A DNA stretch of 64,000 nt from Verrucomicrobiia bacterium (lineage in GTDB: Bacteria; Verrucomicrobiota; Verrucomicrobiia; Verrucomicrobiales; DEV007): contig JAUICH010000002.1 of the NCBI GenBank assembly GCA_030427505.1, positions 124,001 to 188,000 on the forward strand, given 5' to 3'. Every line of letters begins with the position of its first letter. Position 1 is the stretch's first letter. Below the pieces are notes generated by a model that was given only the letters and a program-made list of their open reading frames with translations, was not told the origin of the DNA and made no database searches. This document shows positions 30,212-37,491 of the stretch, one piece after another. A program made the position numbers and the translations under genes.

Positions 30212-30412
30212 ATGGCTTACAGCGTAAAGAGCAATAAATCCGGTAAAGAGTACTACCTTCACTTGCGTGAACAAAAACGCAAAGACGGAGGCATCACCAA
30301 ACTCTACTACTTCGCCGGTGAAGTTCGTGACGACGCAGTCGATGCCCTTCCGGAGGGCTACAAAGTTGTCGAAAACGAGCGCACTGGCCTTCCGTTCCTG
30401 AAGCGGGCTTAA
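30212..30412 (+). CDS. Small conserved-looking protein of unknown function
   Basis: 66 residues: starts MAYSVKSNKSGKEYYLH, has the central KLYYFAGEVRDDAVDALPEGY and ends LPFLKRA. The pattern YYFAGEV...ALP.GY..VEN..TGLP recurs, as I recall, in short unannotated proteins of several phyla; no function is known to me. It is Lys/Tyr-rich, cytoplasmic (no signal, no membrane segment). No Shine-Dalgarno sequence: the leader is CA/AC-rich. It lies alone, 207 bp after rpmB and before a clear terminator, which argues that it is a real, separately expressed gene. Confidence 0.75.
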   Translation: MAYSVKSNKSGKEYYLHLREQKRKDGGITKLYYFAGEVRDDAVDALPEGYKVVENERTGLPFLKRA

Positions 30413-30476
30413 CCCGTTTCCCGGTTTCGGAAAGCGTTTTGAAAATTCCGGGGCGGTATTTTGCGCCGCCCGTCAG

Positions 30477-30511
30477 GCCCGTCCCTTTTGCAGAGGGGGT
30501 GGGCTTTTTTG
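30477..30511 (+). terminator. Terminator after the small gene
   Basis: GCCC (30477-30480) plus the following GTCCC pair with GGGGGTGGGC (30495-30504), followed by six T (30505-30510). Confidence 0.8.
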
Positions 30512-30535
30512 TTGGGCCGGAAAGCTGGGCTCCGC

Positions 30536-31882
30536 TCAGTAGCCCGTCTCCGAAAACCGGCACGGCACCAGGATTGCGTCACGCATGCCGTGGAGGATCT
30601 TCTTGTCCGCCGGACAAATGGTGGCCAGGACACCTCCCAGCCGGGGTTTGGCCGAAGCGCTACTGGCTTCAGTTCCGGGAACAAAGTAGTAGGGACACAG
30701 CCGGACCCGCCCGCGCATGGTCTGAACGGAGCCGGAGGCTTCATCCCAATAGGGATGCTCCACCAGTTTCCCCTGTTTGAAAGGCTGCAGGACGTAAGGA
30801 TGGTGCTCGAAAGACCGGATGGCGTGGTGCACCGCCGCCGCCCAGTCTTCCTGGGAAAGGTCCTGCCCGATCTTCACGCTCCGGCTGCCCCAGCCAAGCT
30901 CTGAAAAGCCGCTGATCTTCAACACCAATTCCCGTTCGGTTTGGCTGAACTCGGCGACTTCCTCGAACGACTGCACTTCCAGGCCTGGCAGAACGGCATG
31001 GTGCGGTAGAGGAGTGGGATCCACGATCCAGGTATAGGGGATGACCTCCTGGAGATGCCGCCAGTGGGAGTCGCGTAACTCCCGCCGCCAGATCTTCCAC
31101 AGCGGCCGCATCCAGAAGAGACCCATCCAGGATTTTTCTTCCAGGTAGGGCTTGAAGGGAGCCGTTACGTCCAGGTTTCCCGCCTCCGCGGCGTCCGCCA
31201 GCGCCTTCCAGGCGGGCAGATTTCCCAAGTCGAAAAGTTCGAAGAACCGGTACACATCCCGCCCGTCCGGCTGGTAAGACTCCGCCGGCCGAACCGACCA
31301 GGATTTTTCCGGTCCGTCCAAACGGCTGGCCAGCCAGTTCATTTCAGGCCGGTAGTCGCCCGATTCTTCCGAGATCACGATATCCGCTCCTTTCCCGAAG
31401 ACCGACCCGAAGTGGTCCAGAAAACCGCTGGCGCCCCCGACCACGCCGTTGTTTCCCACCTGGGCGTAGGTTTCGTTCAGCCAAGCGGTCAGGCCCAGGC
31501 CGCCGGGCACGCTGTCCAGCTCCGTCAGGGAAAAGCCCTCGTCCGTCAGGATCAGGTCCGGGCGGATGACCCGCGGCAGATCGAAGCGAAAGTCCCGGCT
31601 GCGGCCCAGTTTGACGAGTCCTCCGGGTTTTCCCCGGTCCAGATAGTCATGAATCCACGCCGGAAGGGATCCTTTGACACTCCGGTGATAGATTTCGTTG
31701 GAGGCCCGTTGAAAGCGTAACAGGCTGGTTCCCAGGTCTTCCAGTCTTTGAACGGTCTTCGGAGAAAGCGGAAATGCCTCCGGAGACAGCAGCCACTCCT
31801 TCTCCGCGAAGAGCCCTTCAGCGGGGAAGCGGCTCCGGATGAGATCGATTTTGGCTTCTGCGGTGTCCGGAGAGGGGCTCAT
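30536..31882 (-). CDS. Possible ATP-grasp-like enzyme, function unknown
   Basis: 448 residues, no signal peptide. I do not recognise a named family. Segments such as RPDLILTDEGFSLTELDSV, the glutathionylspermidine-synthase-like FELFDLGN, KPYLEEKSWMGLFWM and VLKISGFSELGWGSRSV (a Lys-containing strand with a small-residue loop) resemble circularly permuted ATP-grasp proteins, which ligate carboxylates to amines using ATP. That is an inference from local patterns only. Several Trp/Pro-rich stretches are unusual. It converges on the small gene at 30212 and is followed upstream by ruvA on the same strand, 25 bp apart. Confidence 0.55.
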   Translation of the reverse strand: MSPSPDTAEAKIDLIRSRFPAEGLFAEKEWLLSPEAFPLSPKTVQRLEDLGTSLLRFQRASNEIYHRSVKGSLPAWIHDYLDRGKPGGLVKLGRSRDFRFDLPRVIRPDLILTDEGFSLTELDSVPGGLGLTAWLNETYAQVGNNGVVGGASGFLDHFGSVFGKGADIVISEESGDYRPEMNWLASRLDGPEKSWSVRPAESYQPDGRDVYRFFELFDLGNLPAWKALADAAEAGNLDVTAPFKPYLEEKSWMGLFWMRPLWKIWRRELRDSHWRHLQEVIPYTWIVDPTPLPHHAVLPGLEVQSFEEVAEFSQTERELVLKISGFSELGWGSRSVKIGQDLSQEDWAAAVHHAIRSFEHHPYVLQPFKQGKLVEHPYWDEASGSVQTMRGRVRLCPYYFVPGTEASSASAKPRLGGVLATICPADKKILHGMRDAILVPCRFSETGY

Positions 31883-31906
31883 TAGGAAGCGGGAAAAGAG
31901 ACTGAG

Positions 31907-32506
31907 CTACTGCAGGAGACGAAGCGTGGCCCGAATAATTTCATCCGTGTTTCGCGGGCTGTCCGGAGCCTGACAGACTTTCTGGACGCTGCGGGCGGCT
32001 TCCGCCTGCTTGTAGCCCAGAGAGATGAGGGCCAGCACGGCGTCGTTTTGCTGCGCGGTTTCCGGCGAAACGGCGGTCCCTTCCGAAGCGACCTTCCAGG
32101 CCTCGGTCACGCCGATTTTGTCCTTCAGTTCCAGAACAATGCGTTCGGCGGTTTTTTTTCCCAAGCCTTTGATGGACGCCAGTGCCGTCAGGTCGCCGGC
32201 CACCACGGCTCCCTTGAAATCATTGGGCGACATGGCGCTCAGGATCGCCATCGCCACCTTGGGGCCCACGCCAGACACCCGGTCGATGAGCAGGCGGAAG
32301 AGGTCCCGCTCGTCTTTAGACTGAAATCCAAAAAGGGTGTGTTCCTGTTCCCGAATGTGGAGATGGGTCAATATTTGGATCGACTCCCCCTCCTTGCCAA
32401 AGTCGGCCGACATTGGGACCGTCATTTCGTAACCCACCCCATTCACGTCAATCGTGAGCCGGTTGGGCAAGCTCTCCGCCAAAATTCCGCGCAAAAAGGT
32501 TATCAT
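31907..32506 (-). CDS. ruvA: Holliday junction branch migration protein RuvA
   Basis: 199 residues from the ATG at 32506 (MITFLRGILAESLPNRLTIDV); the frame is open far upstream but only because the opposite-strand gene is GC-rich. Domain I has the GVGYEMTVPMS strand, the HhH pair is LLIDRVSGVGPKVAMAIL and LASIKGLGKKTAERIVLEL, and domain III ends with ALISLGYKQAEA. RuvA tetramers hold Holliday junctions for the RuvB motor. It is divergent from the secreted protein gene at 32579. Confidence 0.95.
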   Translation of the reverse strand: MITFLRGILAESLPNRLTIDVNGVGYEMTVPMSADFGKEGESIQILTHLHIREQEHTLFGFQSKDERDLFRLLIDRVSGVGPKVAMAILSAMSPNDFKGAVVAGDLTALASIKGLGKKTAERIVLELKDKIGVTEAWKVASEGTAVSPETAQQNDAVLALISLGYKQAEAARSVQKVCQAPDSPRNTDEIIRATLRLLQ

Positions 32507-32578
32507 GGAAAAGTAAGAAGTAAGGAATAGACTTCTATCGTGGTCCGGAGCGGTCAATTTCAATTTAGACAAGTCTCC

Positions 32579-33250
32579 ATGCAAAGCGGAGAGCGAATTT
32601 TCAGGAAACTCATTCTGTCCCTGGGGTGTTGGGCGGCGCTGGTGCTGCCGGCGGTGGCGGAAGAAGCGCCTGGGGATACCGCGGACCCGCCGGAAGCGGC
32701 CGCGGAAAAAGAACCGGAACCGGTCTATCGCGAGGGATTGCTTCTGGCCTCCCTGACGTCGAATCCCAAAGTTTACACTCAGATTGAGGGAGCGAAGAAG
32801 ACGGTCCTCGCCTGTGCCCGGGAATGGGAATATGGCCTGCGGCTCTATACCGTGCAGGAGTGGAAGGAAAAGAACCAGTCCTGGGGCGACTACTATGCGC
32901 AGGCAATGAAACATGCCGATGACCTGGCCGCCAAAGTGAAGCTGGAATTCGTCCGGGACTATCGGGAAGTCATCCAATACGCCATCGTGGAGAACGAGGA
33001 CGACTTTCTTTCCAGCGTTTTGCTGTCGGAAGCTTTTGTTGGCCGTTTTGAAAAAGAATTGGGTTCTCCGGCATTCGCCATCGTTCCGGACCGGCACACG
33101 ATTTACCTGTTTCCGGCGGTTGGAGGACAGTTGCGGAATTTTGGCGAGTCGTTGGCGGAGAAGTACCAAGACGCCAAAGAACAGGTAAGTTTGGAGATTT
33201 TCGAGGTCTCCAAAAAAGGCCTGAGAGTCATTGGGCAGGTCCAATCCTGA
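32579..33250 (+). CDS. Secreted protein of unknown function
   Basis: 223 residues from the ATG at 32579; a GTG at 32540 would add 13. A typical signal peptide (RKLILSLGCWAALVLPAVA) is followed by an acidic Pro/Glu-rich linker and a soluble domain. The domain has mixed alpha/beta content (VKLEFVRDYREVIQYAIVENED, FAIVPDRHTIYLFPAVGG). I do not recognise the family. The central part resembles no enzyme motif. It is probably periplasmic. Confidence 0.7.
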   Translation: MQSGERIFRKLILSLGCWAALVLPAVAEEAPGDTADPPEAAAEKEPEPVYREGLLLASLTSNPKVYTQIEGAKKTVLACAREWEYGLRLYTVQEWKEKNQSWGDYYAQAMKHADDLAAKVKLEFVRDYREVIQYAIVENEDDFLSSVLLSEAFVGRFEKELGSPAFAIVPDRHTIYLFPAVGGQLRNFGESLAEKYQDAKEQVSLEIFEVSKKGLRVIGQVQS

Positions 33251-33364
33251 AATTGGATTTTTTTGTCATTTTTACGTCACGCCCTTAAAAAGGGGGCAAA
33301 ATTGACAATCGAAAACGAAAAGAGATGGCTAATTCGGGAGGGGCATGGTAGGTTCACTTTCGTT

Positions 33365-33664
33365 ATGTCGACTACAAGAAGAACTCGATTCTCCAGGCGT
33401 GTTCCAGACCATGTGACCGATGAATTAGTGTCGGTTCTATCCAAGCAACAAACCTTCGGCTTCAATGAGCTTTTTGAAGTCGTTTATGAAAACCTGAAAG
33501 CTCGAAATGCCGTGAGCGGCGGTGAAGAGATGCTTCGCCTGCGTGCTTACGAAAAGCTCCAGAATCTGGTGGCGAGAGGTCTTGTGGAAAAAAACGGTAA
33601 GGTTTACCGCGGACTCGAAAAGATTGGTGAAGCGGCCAACCCCGATGTGGCAAAAGCGGGTTGA
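33365..33664 (+). CDS. Small winged-helix-like DNA-binding protein, unknown
   Basis: 99 residues from the ATG at 33365; the frame reaches a TTG at 33263, but the extra residues look unstructured. The sequence runs as a basic N-terminus (TTRRTRFSRRV), helices around DELVSVLSKQ and NELFEVVYENLKAR, then the pair RLRAYEKLQNLVARGLVEKNGKVYRG, which reads like a recognition helix and wing. The wing ends KVYRGLEKI. Function not known. It is followed by a strong terminator and is transcribed alone or with the gene at 32579. Confidence 0.65.
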   Translation: MSTTRRTRFSRRVPDHVTDELVSVLSKQQTFGFNELFEVVYENLKARNAVSGGEEMLRLRAYEKLQNLVARGLVEKNGKVYRGLEKIGEAANPDVAKAG

Positions 33665-33717
33665 GTCAGAGTCCCTCGACTACAGACTAGACGATACCGG
33701 ATTTTGATCTAACTTCT

Positions 33718-33755
33718 GGGGCGCCCGATCTAACAGTCCGGCGCCCCTTTTTTTT
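33718..33755 (+). terminator. Rho-independent terminator
   Basis: GGGGCGCC (33718-33725) and GGCGCCCC (33740-33747) form a perfect 8-bp stem around a 14-nt loop, followed by eight T. Confidence 0.92.
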
Positions 33756-33797
33756 GTCCTCGCGACTGGCCCAAAAATCGCATCATCCGACTCTATC

Positions 33798-34199
33798 ATG
33801 CTTCAGGAATACATCCCAGTGTTGCTGCAGATTCTCATTGCGGGAGGCTTTGCCGCCGCCGCGCTGATTCTCAGTGTGATTTTTGGCAAGAGCGCCGCGC
33901 GCAACCCCACAAAGGACAGCGCTTACGAATGCGGCATGTTGCCGGTGGGCCCCGGTCAGGCGCGTTTCAGCGTGAAATTTTACCTGGTGGCGATGCTTTT
34001 CGTCATTTTCGACATTGAAGTCGTTTTTCTTTATCCCTGGGCGGTCACGTTTAACGAACTCGCCGCGGGTGCGGTGGAGAAAGGCCAGAACTTCTTCAGT
34101 GAGTCCTATGCCTTTTTCTGGGGAATGACGGGATTTTTGGGAATTCTGTTTATTGCCTACCTTTACGCCTTGAAGAAGGGCGCGTTGCGCTGGAACTGA
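33798..34199 (+). CDS. nuoA: NADH-quinone oxidoreductase subunit A
   Basis: 133 residues with three membrane segments: near residues 8-28, then after AYECGMLPVG (the conserved E-C-G loop) at ~65-85 (FYLVAMLFVIFDIEVVFLYPW), and ~105-125. The FDIEVVFLYPW motif is diagnostic of NuoA/NdhC. It is a core membrane subunit of complex I at the quinone entrance. The neighbouring genes are not complex I genes (nuoB does not follow), so this nuoA stands alone after a terminator. Confidence 0.93.
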   Translation: MLQEYIPVLLQILIAGGFAAAALILSVIFGKSAARNPTKDSAYECGMLPVGPGQARFSVKFYLVAMLFVIFDIEVVFLYPWAVTFNELAAGAVEKGQNFFSESYAFFWGMTGFLGILFIAYLYALKKGALRWN

Positions 34200-34266
34200 T
34201 TTCCAGTTTCCAGGCCAGATCCCCTGAACTTACCCAAGCCTTCCGTTTCCCGATCGTCTCGCCCCC

Positions 34267-34584
34267 ATGGTCCACTACATTGCTCTCTTCAAGCTGAACC
34301 CCGGCGTGACGAATGAGAAAGTGGAGGAGATGATCCGTTCCTGCCGCACGCAGTTGCTCCGGATTTCTGAGGCACACAGTGTGCGTTCCGGAAAGCGGAT
34401 CGATCCAGAGAACGAGTGGCCATTCTTCCTGTCCATCGAGTTCGAAAACCTGGACAAGATGAAGATTTTTCAGGACGACCCCATTCGCATCAAATTTGAG
34501 CAGGAAGTCCTGAAACCGAATACGCGGGACCGGCAGGAGTACCTTTTCGAGCTGGAGCCGGGCAAGGACGTGAAATATTCCTGA
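34267..34584 (+). CDS. Dabb (stress-responsive A/B barrel) domain protein
   Basis: 105 residues. A single alpha+beta barrel: the N-terminal strand HYIALFKLNPGVT, the helix NEKVEEMIRSC, then FFLSIEFENLDKMKIFQDDP and a C-terminal RQEYLFELEPG. Dabb proteins form dimers and have varied, poorly known roles (some cyclise polyketides, others are stress-induced). The gene lies 67 bp after nuoA on the same strand; no link in function is evident. A near-palindrome (GGAAATTTCC) follows it in the 223-bp gap, with nothing else recognised. Confidence 0.85.
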   Translation: MVHYIALFKLNPGVTNEKVEEMIRSCRTQLLRISEAHSVRSGKRIDPENEWPFFLSIEFENLDKMKIFQDDPIRIKFEQEVLKPNTRDRQEYLFELEPGKDVKYS

Positions 34585-34807
34585 GGGCTGGCTGGAAATT
34601 TCCGGCCAGAAATCGAAAAGGGCGGAAAGCATTTACAGCCCTGGAGGATTTTGGTAGCTTGGATGCTACGACTTCCGGATTGTTTTCGCAAGCTGGCGCC
34701 GCGTTCCCAACCGCGTGGTTTCGATCATCTGAAGGGAGCGCAATTGGCCGGCGGCGTTTTTCCGGTGTGACATCAAACCTCATCCGAGATCCGAGAGGAA
34801 TACTGAC

Positions 34808-35770
34808 ATGAGAATTCAGCAAATCCCTGTGCTGCTGCTAACGGCTTTCCTGGCCTGTTTCGCCGCGGTGGGCGTAGCGCGCGCCGAAACGCTCAAAGAA
34901 GTCATGGCCAAGGCGGATGCCTACTATGCGGCCGGAAACTATGAGGAAGCTCTGAAGGCCTATCACTTGGTTTACCAGAACAGCCGCTCGCCGCGGGCCA
35001 TGGCCAAGCTCAAGAAGTGCGAGGAACAGATTCGGATGAACCAGCACAAGACGGTCGATCTTGGCGCGGAATTGTCCCGCATCCTCATTCCCGAGGTCAG
35101 TTTCAAGAATGCCGATCTAGGCACCGTATTGGAATACCTTCGGGTCAAGACGGAGGAATTGTCGGGAGGAAAGGTGAAGGCCAATTTTGTTTACAATGGG
35201 CCTCGTGAGGACTTGAAGGACAAAACGGTCAATTTTTCCCTGCGCTCCACTCCGGTGACGCAGATCCTCTCCTACATTGGAAGCCAAACGGGCATCCGGT
35301 TCACCTTCGAACCTTACGCCGTGGTGGGAGCGCCGGCTTCGGAGGGGAGCGGTTCGAATCAACCCGCGACGCCGACCTCTGGTCTCGGTAGAACGCTTTC
35401 GGAGATCAAGATCGCCGAGGTGACTCTGAAAGAGGCCGATCTCGATACGGCTTTGGAATTTCTGCGGCAAAAAACTGCGGAAGCCATGAATGGCAGCCAG
35501 TCGTTCAACATCATCTATAGTGGCCCCCCGGAGGATTTGAAATCCAAGATCGTCAATTTTCCGTTTAAGCTTTCCAACATTCCCGCGGCGGTTCTACTGG
35601 ACTACGTCGGGCGCCAAACCGATGTCATTTTCCGCTACGAAAGCTTTGCCGTGGTGGGCCGTCCGATGGAGAAGGAAATGCTTACCAGCGAGCCTGGCGC
35701 GGACAATCCGGGGGAAGAGAAAGCAGACTCTTCGTTTCCCATTCCGCCCCCGTTCAAATTCGACCAGTAG
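34808..35770 (+). CDS. Secreted protein with two STN-like repeats
   Basis: 320 residues. A signal peptide (PVLLLTAFLACFAAVGVARA) leads into a TPR-like helix pair (AKADAYYAAGNYEEALKAY). Two tandem ~90-residue repeats follow: repeat 1 from IPEVSFKNADLGTVLEYLR to FEPYAVVG and repeat 2 from IAEVTLKEADLDTALEFLR to YESFAVVG. Each contains YNGPREDLK or YSGPPEDLK and resembles the secretin/TonB short N-terminal (STN) fold, in which VSFKNADL..VL is the first strand-helix. The C-terminus is Pro/Glu-rich. It could be a secretin-associated periplasmic protein, but no secretin gene is nearby, so this is inference. Confidence 0.7.
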   Translation: MRIQQIPVLLLTAFLACFAAVGVARAETLKEVMAKADAYYAAGNYEEALKAYHLVYQNSRSPRAMAKLKKCEEQIRMNQHKTVDLGAELSRILIPEVSFKNADLGTVLEYLRVKTEELSGGKVKANFVYNGPREDLKDKTVNFSLRSTPVTQILSYIGSQTGIRFTFEPYAVVGAPASEGSGSNQPATPTSGLGRTLSEIKIAEVTLKEADLDTALEFLRQKTAEAMNGSQSFNIIYSGPPEDLKSKIVNFPFKLSNIPAAVLLDYVGRQTDVIFRYESFAVVGRPMEKEMLTSEPGADNPGEEKADSSFPIPPPFKFDQ

Positions 35771-35831
35771 TAAGCGCTTTTTCCCGGGTTGACGGGTTGT
35801 CAGCCAGCCGGGACGCGCTGAGGGTGGCGGC

Positions 35832-36485
35832 GTGAAAACAGCCGTCATTACCGGGGGCGAAGGAGACTTGGCCCGGGTGCTTCGGGCAGCGTTGGAAGGG
35901 GCGGGTTTCCATGTCTTGGCGCCTTCCCGGCAGGAGATGGATGTGAGGTCCGCCTCCGCCGTGGCCGCCTTTTTTCAGGGCGTGGAGACGGTGGATTTGC
36001 TCGTCAACAATGCTGGTAACGTGGTGGATCGTCCGTTTCTCCGCATGACGGAAGAGGAATGGGACGCCGTGGTGGACACTCATCTGAAGGGCGCCTTTCT
36101 CTGTGCCCGCGCCGTGTTGCCCGGCATGTTGAAACGGCGTGCCGGACATCTGTTACAAATTGGCTCCTATGCGGCCCGCCGGCCTGGGGTGGGGCAGGCT
36201 AGCTACGCGGCCGCGAAAGCCGGGCTGATCGGGCTGACACAGTCGCTCGCCGCGGAAGTGGGTTCGCGGGGTATCCGGGTGAATTGCGTGCTGCCCGGCT
36301 TTCTGGAAACAAAGATGACGGAAGACTTGCCGGGGGATGTCAAGGAAGCCGCCAGGGGCCGCCATGCCCTGAGCCGGTTCAACACCCCTGAGGAGGTCGC
36401 GCGGGCGATCCTGGCGCTCGAAGCCAGCCCCCATACTTCCGGCCAAGTCATTCAGTTGGACAGCCGGATCGTTCGCTGGACGTGA
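35832..36485 (+). CDS. Short-chain dehydrogenase/reductase
   Basis: 217 residues, shorter than the usual ~245. The Rossmann start is AVITGGEGDLARVL, where GGEGDLA replaces the classical GxxxGIG pattern. NNAGN is present, with catalytic Ser in LLQIGSYAARR and the YxxxK motif in SYAAAKAGLIGL; the C-terminal VLPGFLETKM and SGQVIQLDSRI close the fold. It most resembles FabG-type 3-oxoacyl reductases. The substrate cannot be told. Both neighbours are unrelated. Confidence 0.85.
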   Translation: MKTAVITGGEGDLARVLRAALEGAGFHVLAPSRQEMDVRSASAVAAFFQGVETVDLLVNNAGNVVDRPFLRMTEEEWDAVVDTHLKGAFLCARAVLPGMLKRRAGHLLQIGSYAARRPGVGQASYAAAKAGLIGLTQSLAAEVGSRGIRVNCVLPGFLETKMTEDLPGDVKEAARGRHALSRFNTPEEVARAILALEASPHTSGQVIQLDSRIVRWT

Positions 36486-36493
36486 GCGGGTCT

Positions 36494-37183
36494 TCAGTCG
36501 CCCGCGAACAGGCTGGGCAGGCTCTCCAGGGAAACCTCACCCAGTGAGGCAACGGCCCGGTGCGCTTTCGAGAAGGTCTCGATGGGGTGAGTGGTCGCCA
36601 CCGCTATGGTGCGCATTCCAGCGGCCAAGCCAGCCTCGATGCCGACGTGGGCGTCTTCGAAGACCACGCAGTTCGCGGGTTCCCGGCTGACTTTCCGGGC
36701 TGCGATCTGGAACACTTCCGGATCGGGCTTTCCCCGGGACACGTCTTCGGCCGCGGTAATGGCGGCGAAGTATTCCGCTAACCCGGTGATTTCGAGGCCG
36801 GTCTCGATATTCTTGGTGGGGGTGGAAGACCCGATGGAGCAGGGAACGCCAGCTTCCTGAAGTCCCCGCAGGAGCTGCTTCACCCCCGGCAGGGGGTCCA
36901 GGCCGTCAGCTTTCAGTAGCTCGCGGTAGAGTTCTTCTTTCCGGTTGCCCAGGGCTTTCACCGCCTCCGGGTCCTCGGGATCCGCCCATTTGAAGAGGTG
37001 TGGGATGATGTGCTCGTTGCGCATCCCAAAGCTCTCCTTGAACTGCTCGTGGGTCAGCGAACGGCCAATCTCCTCGGCCAGCACAAACCAGCTTTTCTGG
37101 TGCTGGTCGTGTGAATCGATCACCACGCCGTCCCAGTCAAAGACAGCGCCCAGTTCTTTCCAAAAGCCTTCCCCGGATTGCAT
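36494..37183 (-). CDS. HAD-superfamily hydrolase (beta-phosphoglucomutase-like)
   Basis: 229 residues. HAD motif I is AVFDWDGVVIDS (nucleophile Asp16 and Asp18), motif II is CSIGSSTP, motif III Lys is in RGKPDPEVF and motif IV is CVVFEDAHVGIEAG. A helical cap lies between motifs I and II, as in the PGMB/phosphatase group. It probably dephosphorylates a small sugar phosphate or transfers phosphate on one. Confidence 0.9.
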   Translation of the reverse strand: MQSGEGFWKELGAVFDWDGVVIDSHDQHQKSWFVLAEEIGRSLTHEQFKESFGMRNEHIIPHLFKWADPEDPEAVKALGNRKEELYRELLKADGLDPLPGVKQLLRGLQEAGVPCSIGSSTPTKNIETGLEITGLAEYFAAITAAEDVSRGKPDPEVFQIAARKVSREPANCVVFEDAHVGIEAGLAAGMRTIAVATTHPIETFSKAHRAVASLGEVSLESLPSLFAGD

Positions 37184-37215
37184 GGGGACTTATAGGCCGG
37201 ACCGGGGATTAGGCA

Positions 37216-37460
37216 ATGGGGACAAATTGGAGAACGGCCCGGAAATGAAGAAAAGGAAAAAGAACTCAGCGCCACGGAGCGGCGAATACCTAGAGATGCG
37301 GCCCATTTGATCCCGCCTTTGGCGGGCTCTGCGGAAACCTTTCGCTTCGCTCCAGGTGGTTTGCGAGCCGCTTCGCGGCCCAAGCAGGTCTGCCTGGCTT
37401 CGCTCCCGCTCACTCTATTGGGGGTAGGCCCAATGCCGCCAGCGGCTCTTTGTTCAGACC
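37216..37460. repeat. Dispersed repeat element, copy 1 (degenerate)
   Basis: The 308-bp gap 37184-37491 has no gene. From the ATGGGGACAAATT at 37216 to about 37460 it is related to the element at 59710-59922. Shared blocks in order are GGACAAATT, CCCGGA, the CAGCGCC...GCGGCGAAT hairpin, GCGGCCCAT, GCCTGGCT, and CTCACTCTATTGGG followed by a CCCAA-containing arm. Internal hairpins include CCCGCC-TTT-GGCGGG and GCCGC-TTC-GCGGC. The right terminal repeat is degraded. Two copies in one window suggest a family of small non-autonomous elements or structured RNAs spread through the genome. Confidence 0.65.
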
Positions 37461-37491
37461 AAGCGCTCATCATTTTAAGGCGGTCAGTGCA

